Source of the DNA: Delphinapterus leucas
Taxonomy: Eukaryota; Chordata; Mammalia; Artiodactyla; Monodontidae
Assembly: GCF_002288925.2 (NCBI RefSeq)
Contig: NW_022098001.1
Span: 17,499,407 to 17,563,406 of the forward strand
Direction: 5' to 3'
DNA length: 64,000 nt
Shown: positions 35,417-45,769 of the stretch, piece after piece
How positions within the stretch are numbered: the stretch's first letter is position 1
Layout: each line of letters begins with the position of its first letter
Translations under genes and position numbers: made by a program
The notes under the pieces: generated by a model
Database searches by the model: none
What the model was told of the DNA's origin: nothing
Seen by the model: only the letters and a program-made list of their open reading frames with translations

Positions 35417-35752
35417 ATTTTTTAAAATTAATTAATTATTTATTTATTTTTGGCCACGTTGGGTCTTCACTGCTCTGCGTTGGCTTTCTCTAGTTGCAGT
35501 GAGTGGGGGGCTACTCTTAAATGTGGTGCACGGGCTTCTCGTTGTGGTGGCTTCTCTTTCTGTGGAGCATGGGTTCTAGGCATGCGGGCTTCAGTAGTTG
35601 TGGCTCGTGGGCTCTAGAGTGCAGCCTCCGTAGTTGGGGCTCATGGACTTAGTTGCTCTGTGGCATGTGGGATTTTCCTGGATCAGGGTTTGAACCTGTG
35701 TCCCCTGCTTTGGCCAGCAGATTCTTAATCACTGTGCCACCACGGAAGCCCG
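35417..35752 (-). mobile_element. Long-type CHR SINE, minus strand
   Basis: AT-rich tail ('attaattaattatttattta') at the left, arms 'ggctttctctagttgcagtg' and 'gcatgggttctaggcatgcg', and head complement 'gccaccacggaagcccg' at the right. The target-site duplication is 'agagaactttt' (near 35406-35416 and 35755-35765). Confidence 0.92.
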
Positions 35753-35765
35753 AAAGAGAACTTTT

Positions 35766-36596
35766 CAAGAAAAAAAAGAAAGGGAAAGAGAGAGATCAAG
35801 CATTCAAATGATTCTTCTATATTTTTATATTATAGAAATGTATACTATATACAAAATATAAATGATTCCTTCACTCTAGTGAAAATGTATATTTGACAAG
35901 GAATTGAACAATATCTGTGGATTACAGAAATATAATATAATAACTAGTCAATTAAACTCACAGAAGGATTGAAAATTTTCAACAATGCACAAATGTGCCA
36001 AAAGAAAATAAAAAGAACTTGTTTTGCTCTGGAAGCCCCATCCCCTATATGAGGAGAATGGGAGAGCACATAACCTCAAGAGCATCTTTCAGGTTAACTC
36101 ACTCTCATTGGGTTAATATTTAATCAACTCAAACTTCCAACTCACCACTAGAGGTGTCTGTCGCCTCTCTAAAAGGTTTTTCTTTTTTCCTCCTTCTCAT
36201 GAAGGTACCTGGAGACAAAGAAACAAATTTGTACGTGCTAATAACTTTAGGAGAGGGCTCCTGTCTCTTGCTCTCCTTTGGCCATGGACACTTTCCCATG
36301 GGGTGTGGTGTGGTTGGTTGGGTCTTGCTTCTGAGAATACTGCCCTGGTGATCCTTAGGGAGGGCTGCTCCCTCCTAATTATTTTGTGTGCTGTGTGGAA
36401 CTGGCTGCATCTCTGCCGAAGTCTTTACCTGAGAGGTGTCTGCTTCCTGTGGCCATTACTCCCAACTCGGGCCTCTTCTTGTCCACCAGTTCTTTCAGCA
36501 TCCACATAGCTCTTGGCCATTGTAAATATATGAAAAAATATTGCTGGAAAAATATTGTGGAGGCTAAATGCATGGCCTGCAGTTTTGAGAGAGCAA
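35766..36596. other. Single-copy DNA
   Basis: AT-rich to 36000, then more balanced. Frames at 36154-36509 (plus) overlap each other without any known motif. Confidence 0.5.
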
Positions 36597-36610
36597 CATA
36601 ATTTTTTTTT

Positions 36611-36817
36611 TTTTTTTTTTTTTTTGCGGTACACTGGCCTCTCACTGTTGTGGCCCCTCCAGCCGTGGAGCACAGGCTCCAGACGCGCAGGCCCAGCGGC
36701 CACGGCCCACGGGTCCAGCCACTCCACGGCATGTGGGATCCACTCAGACCGGGGCACAAACCCGTGTCCCCCACATCGTCAGGCAGACTCCCAACCACTG
36801 TGCCACCAGGGAAACCC
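36611..36817 (-). mobile_element. CHR-2-type SINE, minus strand
   Basis: A T-tail of more than 20 bases, then 'gcggtacactggcctctcac' to 'ccaccagggaaacccc'. The target-site duplication is 'cataattttttt' at 36597-36608 and 36818-36829. The second copy leads directly into another SINE. Confidence 0.93.
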
Positions 36818-36826
36818 CATAATTTT

Positions 36827-37190
36827 TTTTAAATAAATTTATTTATTTTTATTTTTGGCTGCGTTGGGTCTTTGTTGCTGCGTGCAGGCTTTTCTCTAGT
36901 TGCGGTGAGCGGGGGGCTACTCTTTGTTGTGGTGCGCGGGCTTTTCTTTGGGTGGCTTCTCTTGTTGCAGAGCACGGGTTCTAGGTGCATGGACTTAAGT
37001 AGTTGTTGCACTTGGGCTCAGTAGTTGTGGCTCACGGGCTCTAGAGTGCAGGCTCAGTAGTTGTAGTGCACGGGCTTAGTTGCTCCGCGGCATGTGGGAT
37101 CTTCCCGGACCAGGGCTTGAACCCGTGTACCCGGCATTGGCAGGTGGATACTTCACAACTGTGCCACCAGGGAAGCCCCGGGAAGCCCCC
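36827..37190 (-). mobile_element. Long-type CHR SINE, minus strand
   Basis: The tail 'aaataaatttatttattttt' and body 'ggctgcgttgggtctttgtt' lead to the head 'ccaccagggaagcccc', which is followed by a duplicated 'gggaagcccc' (37171-37189). The flank 'cataaatatg' (37192 on) resembles 'cataattttt' at 36818, a plausible target-site duplication shared with the neighbouring SINE. Confidence 0.9.
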
Positions 37191-37214
37191 TCATAAATAT
37201 GTATCTTGCTCCCC

Positions 37215-37290
37215 CACTTTCCAGCTGGGTGAACTTAAGCTAGTTGCTTAAACTTTCTATGTTCAATGGTCTTGTCTCTAAGAAGGGCTA
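37215..37290 (+). repeat. Possible MIR fragment, plus strand
   Basis: 'gctgggtgaacttaagctag' and 'ttgcttaaactttctatg' look like the MIR core 'tgtgaccttgggcaagtcacttaacctc', strongly decayed. Confidence 0.45.
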
Positions 37291-37440
37291 ATTTGTTTAT
37301 TCAGCAGGTACTGATTTAGTGTCTGCTATAAGTTGGGCACCTTACTGAGGTTTGGGAATATCTAGGTGAAAAAGAGACACAGTAACTGTCCTCACAGGGT
37401 TTATGATATGGTGGGGAAAGCCAGTGATATCTGTGCTGGA
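37291..37440 (-). repeat. L2 3' end remnant, minus strand
   Basis: 'tttattcagcaggtactgat', 'gtctgctataagttgggcac' and 'tcctcacagggtttatg' follow the complement of the L2 3' end (attcaacaaatatttattgagcacc ... ggagcttaca). Confidence 0.55.
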
Positions 37441-40165
37441 GAAAACTTAGAAACTTCTATGGTAAGAGAGCTATTATTAAGGTAAAGAGATTTCTACTCC
37501 AGTACTCAAGAGGTGTGGCCAATAAGTGGAGTCTTGGTGAGGCAGTTTTGAGCTCAATAAGAGGAAGCTCTAAAAATAAGTGATTTCTAATCATAGAGGA
37601 GGAGGTCTGAAATAGTAAGGTCATTGTTGGAAGTATTCAGTCAGAGGTGGCATGACCACTGTCAGCATGCAACTGGCCTGATTCCTGCATTGGACAGGAA
37701 GCTAGGTTAGGTGACCTGCTACATCAAGCTTAGTTCTTGACGTGATGATATGATGCCTCAGTTGAGAACTTAGTGGTTAATGTCACAACTGACCCACTAG
37801 TTTGTTAAGTACATCTGTGCGTCTACATGGAGCCAGTTCCTAATGATGTATACATCTTTCCTTTCTTCTCTGTTTTTAAGCAAGAGTTAATGTGGATTTT
37901 TCTTACTGCCATTGCCAATTTACTGTGTAGAGCTGAGGCTTGGGATGGAAGGGATGTTAGGAAAAGGAAAACAAAACAAAACAAAAGGAGCAGCTGCTTC
38001 TGTGTTCCTAGGCACAGGAAAAAGCAGTCCAGACCAGTCAAAGGCAGGGGCAGAGGTGAACTCGGGGACAAAGAACAGATGAAATGTGATGAGGGTACAG
38101 AGAAACAGATTTGTGAAAAATACTATGAAGGAAATGCAAAGTGGGAACAGTAAGGAGACTGAAGTGGAAGAAAAGGAAAAAAAAAATGTGGACCCAAGAA
38201 AAGAATGAGATACAATCAGAGGGAGCTAATGTAAAACACAAAGAGAAAATGCAAAGCAGAGGAGAAACAAACAGTTTATTAAGTAACATTTTGGTTTCCA
38301 CTGAGAGCCTTCTTTCTTGAGTAGGGGACAGAGTAAGAAGCAAATGTCTGTTGATGTGTTGGCCTTCCCTCCAAAATGTCACAATGAAGGTTATTCTAGA
38401 TGGGCTTGGTCCCAGCAAGCCGCCCCAGTTCACTGTAGAGCCATGTCTCTCTGTCTGCTCTCTCAGTGAGAGAGGGAACAAGAACTTTCTTCAAGTCAGG
38501 CAAAAACCTTTTTAGTACGAGAATCATTTTTTATGAGTAAATATTTCTTAACCTCTAGTTATTCTTCCAGGCCAGGTAGCATTTCAGCTTCTTCATTAAG
38601 TCACTGGGTTGCACACATGTTCTGTTCAACGGAAAGCAAAATAAAAAGTGTCATGTTTATTATTCTGCTTATAATCATGAACATTATTTGTTTTATTTAT
38701 TAATTGATTATAAAGAAACCAAGGTAACTGTGATTCCTTGTCCTTTGTGATTCTCACTAGCCCTTCTTTGGGCCACCCAGATGCAGGACAGGCCCTCTGC
38801 CCTGGGTATCAGCTCCAGACACAGGAGGCTGCCTAAAATAGAAAATCAGAAAGAACAGCTGCAGCCATCAACAGGAAATAAAAAGTAAATCTGATGGGAT
38901 ATTATCTTAGCCCAAGTAGTAATTTTTTAAAACACTGAGATTTCTCTGTTGTCTTTCTTGTCTTCATAATTCATTAATGGCAGTTTGCTCAGCATTTTGT
39001 CTTGAGCCCCTTTGTTCTTCTTTAATCCTCATATTTCATATATGTCAGATTCTCTGACACACGGACCTGTGATAAAAATGCATCAAAGTCCTTGTAATGC
39101 TGTATTTATATACACTCAACTGTTGTCATCTATTACTCCATAAATGATATCTCTCCATATCTCACTTTACAACCCCCTTCAATTATCATTTACTTCTGGC
39201 TCAATATCTACTACTTTTTGTGTTTTTATTTTGAGGAAACAATCTTATCACATTTTTAAGCAAAATCTTCTAGCTAATATTTAGGAATTTTAAGATGCAT
39301 TTAGAAAAATTACCTTAAAATTATGTTCTTTCAAAAACATAACTGACAATTTTCATATGTTCAAATAAGATGAATGAAAGCACACCTATGTTTTCTGAGT
39401 TTGGTGCTTTAAAAATTGAACGACTTTATCCTATGAGTAAAATACTCATTCTTACAAGTTACAAAATGTCTTGGCTGCCAGTTTTAGACTAAATGTGAAC
39501 CTTTGGTGGTTGAAATTCATTTACTTCTGGCAAAATGTGACTTCCTGCTTCTAAGAATAAAGGCTTGAAAAGACTTATTAAAGGGAGTCTCCAAAAAGAC
39601 TTCTTAAACATCAAACAGGTCTTACAAAACAACATTCTGATGAGTTAAGTGCACATGAATTAGAAGCATATGTATTAAATTTCCCTCAAAATACACATGG
39701 GTTTAAAAATTAAGGGAGGGGAAAAGACTCGACAAAAAACTATTTTAGGTTTGGCTAAATCCAAACCATTTGAAAAGTAATTCTAAGGAATGGGATAAAA
39801 GATAGATTAAAATTCTTAAACACTTTTGGACATTGAGTATGTTTTATTTTTTTATTTTTTGTGATTTAAGCTTAATTGATTGAGAAATGCTGCATTAAAA
39901 AAATTCTCCTAAAAAGAAGGGAAAACTGCCTGGGAGCAATATCCATTTCTGAAAACTCCAAATGCTTGGGAAAAAGTTTGAAGATCTTGACAATCTTAAA
40001 TCAAGACCAGAACTGCCTGGAGGAAAAATAAGACTTTATTCAAGAGAGTTGTGACTTTTGTCCTGTTTTGCTGCTCATGTTCCATCAGGAAAAGCTGAAA
40101 ACCCTTCCAGATCATTGTTTCTTCATCTCTCACATTGGTGATGTCATGTGTTCTTTCTCCTCCAA
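37441..40165. other. Single-copy AT-rich DNA
   Basis: No young repeat. The longest frame outside L1 in the window lies here (38038-38481 minus, 147 codons). It is overlapped by an opposite frame (37827-38153), is low in complexity (runs of F and S from A-rich DNA) and has no recognisable domain, so I do not call a gene. Confidence 0.5.

Positions 40166-40167
<2 letters not shown>

Positions 40168-40202
<35 letters not shown>
40168..40202. repeat. (AC)n microsatellite
   Basis: About 17 AC units in unique DNA, with no interruption. Confidence 0.97.
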
Positions 40203-40203
<1 letters not shown>

Positions 40204-40754
40204 GACACTGAGAATTAACTGTATAATGCTTGTCAGCAATATGAATGTACAGAAAAAAATCAGTCTTGTATTAAATCAGGCATAATGCCACAGTATTCAT
40301 TTAAATGGAATGACAATAAAACATGGATGGTTTCAAAGTAATTGATTTGGTTGATATGAACCTAGAAAAATGGACCAGAAAAAATTTAGTAAGCCTTATT
40401 CTTATATAAGACAGAGACTAATAGTTACAGTTTCTACCTGTATCTTATTCTTGAAATGTTCCTTTTTAATAAATATCAAGGTCTTGGTACCTAAGCCACA
40501 GAAATACGAGGTCATTCAAATGCATTACTGTGTGACTACTATGGGAAGAACATAAAACCAAAGTCAGAAACCTAAAAATGACATAGATCTATGAAAAACA
40601 TTTTAAAACAAACTAGAGTTCAGAGTACTTGAGACCATAAAAATGTCATTTTCATGCTTCTAGTTTGTTTGTTTGTTTTGGGTGAAGAGATAGGTAAAAA
40701 TTGAACAAAGACAAGCCAGGAACAAGGCTTGAGAAGATAAGTATAACATTAAAG

Positions 40755-40870
40755 GTCAATTAATTCAATAAGTATTTATTAAGCACTTATGTCATTCCCA
40801 GCATTATGCCAAGTATTTGCTTAAAAATACCCAAAATTGTCTTGAATCTCAAGGTATCCAGAATCTACAG
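40755..40870 (-). repeat. L2 3' end remnant, minus strand
   Basis: 'ttcaataagtatttattaag' and 'cattatgccaagtatttgct' resemble the complement of the L2 3' terminus. Confidence 0.5.
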
Positions 40871-40884
40871 TGGATTTAAATACT

Positions 40885-41015
40885 GTATCTACCATTAGTA
40901 CTACCTGTATGACCTTAAGCAAATTATATAGGCTCTTTAAACCTCAGTTTTCATGTCTATAAAATGGGATACTATCATCCTTCCTGTAGATATGTTGAAC
41001 ATTAGTTCAGTTGTA
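40885..41015 (+). repeat. MIR, plus strand
   Basis: 'gaccttaagcaaattatata' then 'aaacctcagttttcatgtct' and 'ataaaatgggatactatcat' are the MIR core in order. Confidence 0.8.
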
Positions 41016-41124
41016 GAACTTAATACACAACCAAAACAGTGGTTTCTCTGGAAGAACAGAGGAGAGAGAGTGGCTATGCTCTAGGGTAGAGGGAGGTGAA
41101 GAAGTAAGCTTTTGGATCAGTTTG

Positions 41125-41622
41125 TTTTTATTCTGAAACAAACCACCTCAAAGCATAGTGGCTTAAAATAATGAACAGTTATCGTTTCTTAAAAATCTGT
41201 GGTTTAGCTGTGTGGTTCTTCTAGTCTGGGCTGACTTGGCTGGGGATGGATGGTATAGAATGGCCTCACTCTTATGTCTGGGTCCTTAGTTGAGATGTCT
41301 GGGGGTGTTGGGACAACTGGAATGGCTGGAACCTCTCTAAGGTGGTTACTTTTCATCCAACAGTCTAGCCTGGAATTATTTGCATGGGGAAAGGAGCTTC
41401 CAGAAGCCACAGAAGGCAAGTTTTAATGCGCAAGCCCTCTGTTTTTATCACATTTGTGATTGATACATTGGTCAAAGCAAGTCATATAGCCAAGACTAGA
41501 TTCAAGAAGTAGAGAAATAGAATCCTCTCTTGAAAGAAGAAATGGCAAAGTCATATGGCAAAGGGACATGCTTATAGGGAGGTATGAATACATTGGGGTC
41601 CATTACTGTAACAATGTACCAA
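41125..41622 (-). mobile_element. MaLR (MLT1-type) LTR, minus strand
   Basis: Blocks in order on the plus strand: 'aaacaaaccacctcaaagca', 'tagtggcttaaaataatgaa', 'tctgggctgacttggctggg', 'tggtcaaagcaagtcatata' and 'ggcaaagtcatatggcaaag'. This order is the complement of an MLT1-class LTR. It is diverged but nearly full length. No internal retroviral sequence is seen. Confidence 0.75.
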
Positions 41623-42190
41623 GACCTAAAAAAAGGTTCTTGCACTTTTGTGTGCATAAGAATCACCAGAGGTGCTGATATGCCAGACTTATTTGGTTCA
41701 AGTATTGACAAAAATGATAATTAGGTCCTGGATGAAGTTATCTTCATTATGTTTGACTTCAGCATTGAAGACTGCAAAGGATAAACTCCAAGTTAAGAAC
41801 CCAATTTAGTGGGAAGCTCCCCAATGCTTCCTTTACCTGCTTATACAGGCACATGGAGGTAGTGACAATAGTCAGCTCTTCGTGTGCACCAAGGAGCCAC
41901 CAGGTCATGCAGATTCAAACAATTCCAAGGCATTTGTAACACCCTCCCCCATCACACACACATTCAGAAATAATTAACTATAAAGGTGCAGAATCTGTTG
42001 TTGTCAGACATAGCAATCTACATGTAGCAATTACTAGGCATCACATGTGTGTGGTCAGAGTTCAGATATGTATCTGAGACCAGATCATAGGCATGAGCAA
42101 TTGCTTACCTGCTGCAACACAATGCCAGAGTGGAACCAATCATGACATGTCCAGAAAAGATCTGGTATAGGGGTTTGTTAAAAATAAAAA
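41623..42190. other. Single-copy DNA
   Basis: No repeat or gene recognised. A C/A-rich patch ('ccctcccccatcacacacac') lies near 41943. Confidence 0.5.
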
Positions 42191-42196
42191 AATCTT

Positions 42197-42395
42197 GGGC
42201 TTCCCTGGTGGCGCAGTGGTTGAGAGTCCGCCTGCTGATGCAGGGGACACAGGTTCGTGCCCCGGTTCGGGAGGATCCCGCATGCCGTGGAGCGGCTGGG
42301 CCCGTGAGCCATGGCCACTGGGCCTGCGTGTCCGGAGCCTGTGCTCCGCAGCGGGAGAGGCCGCAGCAGTGAGAGGCCCGCGTACCGTAAAAAAA
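42197..42395 (+). mobile_element. CHR-2-type SINE, plus strand, little diverged
   Basis: A full-length short-type CHR SINE. The A-box region 'tggcgcagtgg' (42209-42219) and the B-box 'ggttcgtgcc' (42252-42261) are both present, as expected for polymerase III transcription of a tRNA-derived SINE. The 3' end 'cgcgtaccgt' is followed by an A-tail. The target-site duplication is 'aaaaaatcttgg' (42187-42198 and 42395-42406). Confidence 0.96.
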
Positions 42396-42406
42396 AAAAA
42401 TCTTGG

Positions 42407-43635
42407 ATAAAAACTGACACTTTTCTTCTAATTTCTGGAATTCATGATTGTGGAATTCCATAATTATGGAGACTTGTGGATGGGATAAAACTTGAAGTTA
42501 TAAAATTGGCACTGCAAATAGGGACAGTTGTAAATATATGGCCTATTATAGAACAGCCTTTCTATATTAATTCAATAAAAAGATCTTGCTGTGATCTTGG
42601 GTGAGTTAGGAGTTCAGCTGCTTGGTCTCTACTGGAAGTCATACATTGAAGACCTTCTACTTATTCAAGTGTATAAACCCCAGGGTCTAATAAATGCTCT
42701 CAATCACTAAGAAACCATCATATTTTGTTGTGACTTGGACTGGAATAGATCGATAGCTCTCTAACGTGTTCATTATGTTTAATATTTTATGCATGTATAA
42801 GATGATTGATCATCTAACCTCTTTGGATGTGCTACCTCATCTTAAGTTCTGCTCATGACCTGATTGTTTGCAAAAGGGCTTTGTTATAAGAAGAAGTAAT
42901 GAAGTACTCTAGGTTTATTTTCAGCCATAAAGATACAGTCTATTCAATTCTCAAGAGTTTTGAAGATGCTGAAGGTAGTAAATATCCTTGCTGGTCTATA
43001 ATAAATGAATTGCTATGCCTGAGATTTTCTAATATAATAGTTTCAGTAACGTTCTAATACTCTTTAAGTGTTCATTTGTGGGTCTGTAAAAGATATAAAT
43101 TAGAGAAATAACTTGAATCTGAATTAAAACTGTTTGGTTTAACAATTGCTTTTATTCTACAAAGAGTGAGACAATATGTCTCATTGGCATAAACCTGTGA
43201 TATTCCCATTTAATATGGAAATTTCCTCCCCAAAACTCTTCTACTTCTAACTCCTGTGTTTTAACCTTTGGACATTCTTGACTGTAAAGTTTGGCTATGT
43301 GATTTTGGAAGTCATTTAAATGCCTTTTCCCAAATTGAGTTTATTGTCTCATCTAAACTGGATATATTTCCTGATGTAATTCTAACTACTTCATAATTTC
43401 CTCAGTCTCCCTGGTTGTTGAATATGAAGATTTCATTAATGGCTTCCTCATCACCTTATTCTCCAACAGGCTCCAAGCACTGTGGTTTCTATCACTAAAT
43501 TATTTGAACATTTACCATTTTCCTTCAATTCCTATTTTCACTAGTCTACTTAAAGTTTTATTTTATCTCTTTTAGGTAATTGCAATTAATACGTTCTATG
43601 AGTTGCGTTAATTGCATTCTGCTTTTCCATCTAAT
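42407..43635. other. Single-copy AT-rich DNA
   Basis: No gene or young repeat recognised. Confidence 0.5.
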
Positions 43636-43639
43636 ACAT

Positions 43640-43980
43640 TCTGTCTACTGATTCATACATTTATTCAGAAAACATCTACTACATGCTGCACTGCTCTCAA
43701 CATAGCAGATAAAGCTGTGAACAACTGAAACATAAATCTCTGCCTTCCTGGAGCTTACATTTTATTAGAGGAGGCAGAAAATAAGATAAATACATAAATA
43801 TATGGACTGCTATAGTATTGAATAATAAATGTTAAAGGGAACAATAAAACAGTAAAGGGGGTGTGAAATATTAGAAGGGTGTGAAATTTTAGGTAGGATG
43901 AATGGAGAAAGTCTCACTAGGAGATTAATTTTTGAGAAAAAAAACTGAAGGAAAGAGGGGGCTAACTGTAATGCAATTAG
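43640..43980 (-). repeat. L2 remnant, minus strand
   Basis: 'catacatttattcagaaaac', 'atctactacatgctgcactg', 'ctggagcttacattttatta' and later 'agtctcactaggagatt' follow the complement of the L2 3' region in the right order. Confidence 0.7.
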
Positions 43981-43984
43981 GGTA

Positions 43985-44150
43985 ACTATAGTTGCTATAA
44001 CATATAAGTCACCCAAACTCATCAGCTTAATTTTTTAAAATGTGCATCTCTTTTTCACATAATAGTTCAGTGCAGGAAGGCTCATAGGCAGGAACACTCT
44101 AGGACATAGATTACCTAGAGTCAGGCCAAATTTCACAGGTTATGGGCACA
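43985..44150 (-). mobile_element. Possible MaLR LTR remnant, minus strand
   Basis: 'gttgctataacatataagtc', 'catcagcttaattttttaaa' and 'gttcagtgcaggaaggctca' recall the complement of the 3' half of MLT1-type LTRs. Weak. Confidence 0.4.
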
Positions 44151-44159
44151 TCTTTCATA

Positions 44160-44700
44160 TGATGGCTTTCACTTTAGGTGCCAGCTGCAAGTTTGGGGGT
44201 CCCCAGGCCACACTCACTTCAGACCAGCTGACTACAAATTCGGAGGTTCTCACTACCCCTGTCAGGTTTTGTAATTGGCTGGAATAACTCAGAGTGCACA
44301 GGAAAGTGTTATAAAATGATACAAATTTAAACAGCCAAAGAGAGAAACACATATGGTAAGGTTTGGGAGGATCCTGGAACAATGATGAGTGACAATACAC
44401 AGAGCATTGTCAAGCAGAGATTCTCCCCCCCCAATCTTTGAAGTCCATAGCTTTTAGCAGGGTTACATTATGTAGGCATGTTTAGTTGAACAATTAGCTA
44501 TTTTACTCAACCTGCAACTCCCCTTTCCTCCTGGCAGGTTAGACCAATATTACATGGCTCAAAGCTCCAATCCTCTAATCACATGGTTAGTTTTATGGCA
44601 CGTCCAGCCCCTATCTTCAGTCATCTCCTTAGCATAAACTATGGGTGCACCAGGAATAACAAAGACACTCTTACCACCCTGGAAATTTTTCAAGGTAAAA
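44160..44700 (-). mobile_element. ERVL (MLT2-like) LTR, minus strand
   Basis: 'cttcagaccagctgactaca', 'aattcggaggttctcac', 'gctccaatcctctaatcaca' and 'aacaaagacactcttaccac' in this order match the complement of an MLT2-class LTR as I recall it. Only LTR sequence is visible, so it is a solo LTR or fragment with no retroviral coding sequence. Confidence 0.65.
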
Positions 44701-45709
44701 CTTTAAGTGTTTTATATCTTTATATTAGTTCCTCTTACTTTTAACTGCTATATATACTTTTAATAACATTGAAATGTGTCACTATAAATCCTTGTTATGT
44801 GCAATGAGTGGAAAATCCATGATATATTGAACAGAGTTCTCAGAAGAGCCTGACCTCAGTGGTGGGAGAGCCATTAGCCCTAGATAAAACATGACTCTGG
44901 TCCCACCTAATAAATCTTAAAGAGAAACCTGAAAAGATAAATCTTATTTCAAGTAACTTAACTATATCCTACAACAAAGCTAAAAATATTTATACCCCCA
45001 GCCCTCTGTGAACTCTAGGTGCTATTCCTTCTAATTCTTTCAGGTAGCCCTTACCCTTGCCTTGGGTACTTTCCTAATGTGAATGTGCTGATTGTTATTC
45101 TGCTGAATATCCAAGGGGAACTTCTACAGATCTCCATGATTCTCTCTGTATAAAGATCTCTACTCACCAGTACTCTGCTCTGTGAATATTAGCCTTCTTG
45201 GTTTCTCTGAATTCTCAACTCTCTCTCCTCAACTAAAGGTGTGTGTCTGGATCTGTATTTGTTCTCATTCTCTGTGTCATGTATTGGAAATTCTCTCAAG
45301 GGGTAGTGTGCTGGGACAATTATAGAATTCAACTGTTTTATTTCCTGTCTTTCATGGGTTATTCTCCTTTGTTACCTGATGTTCAGTAGGTTGAAAATGG
45401 TTATTTTATATTTTCATCTGTTTTTCTAGTTGTTTCAGATGGGAGGGTAAATCTATTTCTTGTTATTTCATCTTGACTGGAAGTGGAAATTGGCAATATG
45501 GTTTTGATTTGTGTTTTATTTTACATTTGTGTTCACTTTTTAAAAATATTATACTAAGGCAGTAATTATAATAAATATTTTCTAGAGGGGAAGAATGCTT
45601 ATGTTTAAGAGGAATAGAGAATTGTAAAGTTTTCTAGGGTGGTTAAGAGTTGTATGTTCTCCAAAGGAATTAATTATTTGGAGAAAGCTAAGCATTTCAT
45701 TGTGTTTTA

Positions 45710-45769
<60 letters not shown>

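Noticed and set aside
36379..36798. 139- and 110-codon minus frames with poly-K
   Set aside because: They run through a CHR SINE and its A-tail (the K-run). SINE-derived open frames, not genes. The same holds for frames at 42105-42461, 49223-49655 and 60148-60523.
38038..38481. 147-codon minus-strand frame, the longest outside any L1
   Set aside because: Low complexity, overlapped by a 108-codon frame on the other strand, no known domain, no splice or promoter context. Probably chance.
42197..42270. tRNA-like sequence with A- and B-boxes
   Set aside because: It is the head of a tRNA-Glu-derived SINE. It has an A-tail, a target-site duplication and many copies, so it is not a tRNA gene.
44990..45340. 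Possible further LTR ('ctctgtataaagatctctac', 'tctctctcctcaactaaagg')
   Set aside because: It has a vaguely LTR-like look with a TATA-like site, but I cannot match it to a family or find its ends.
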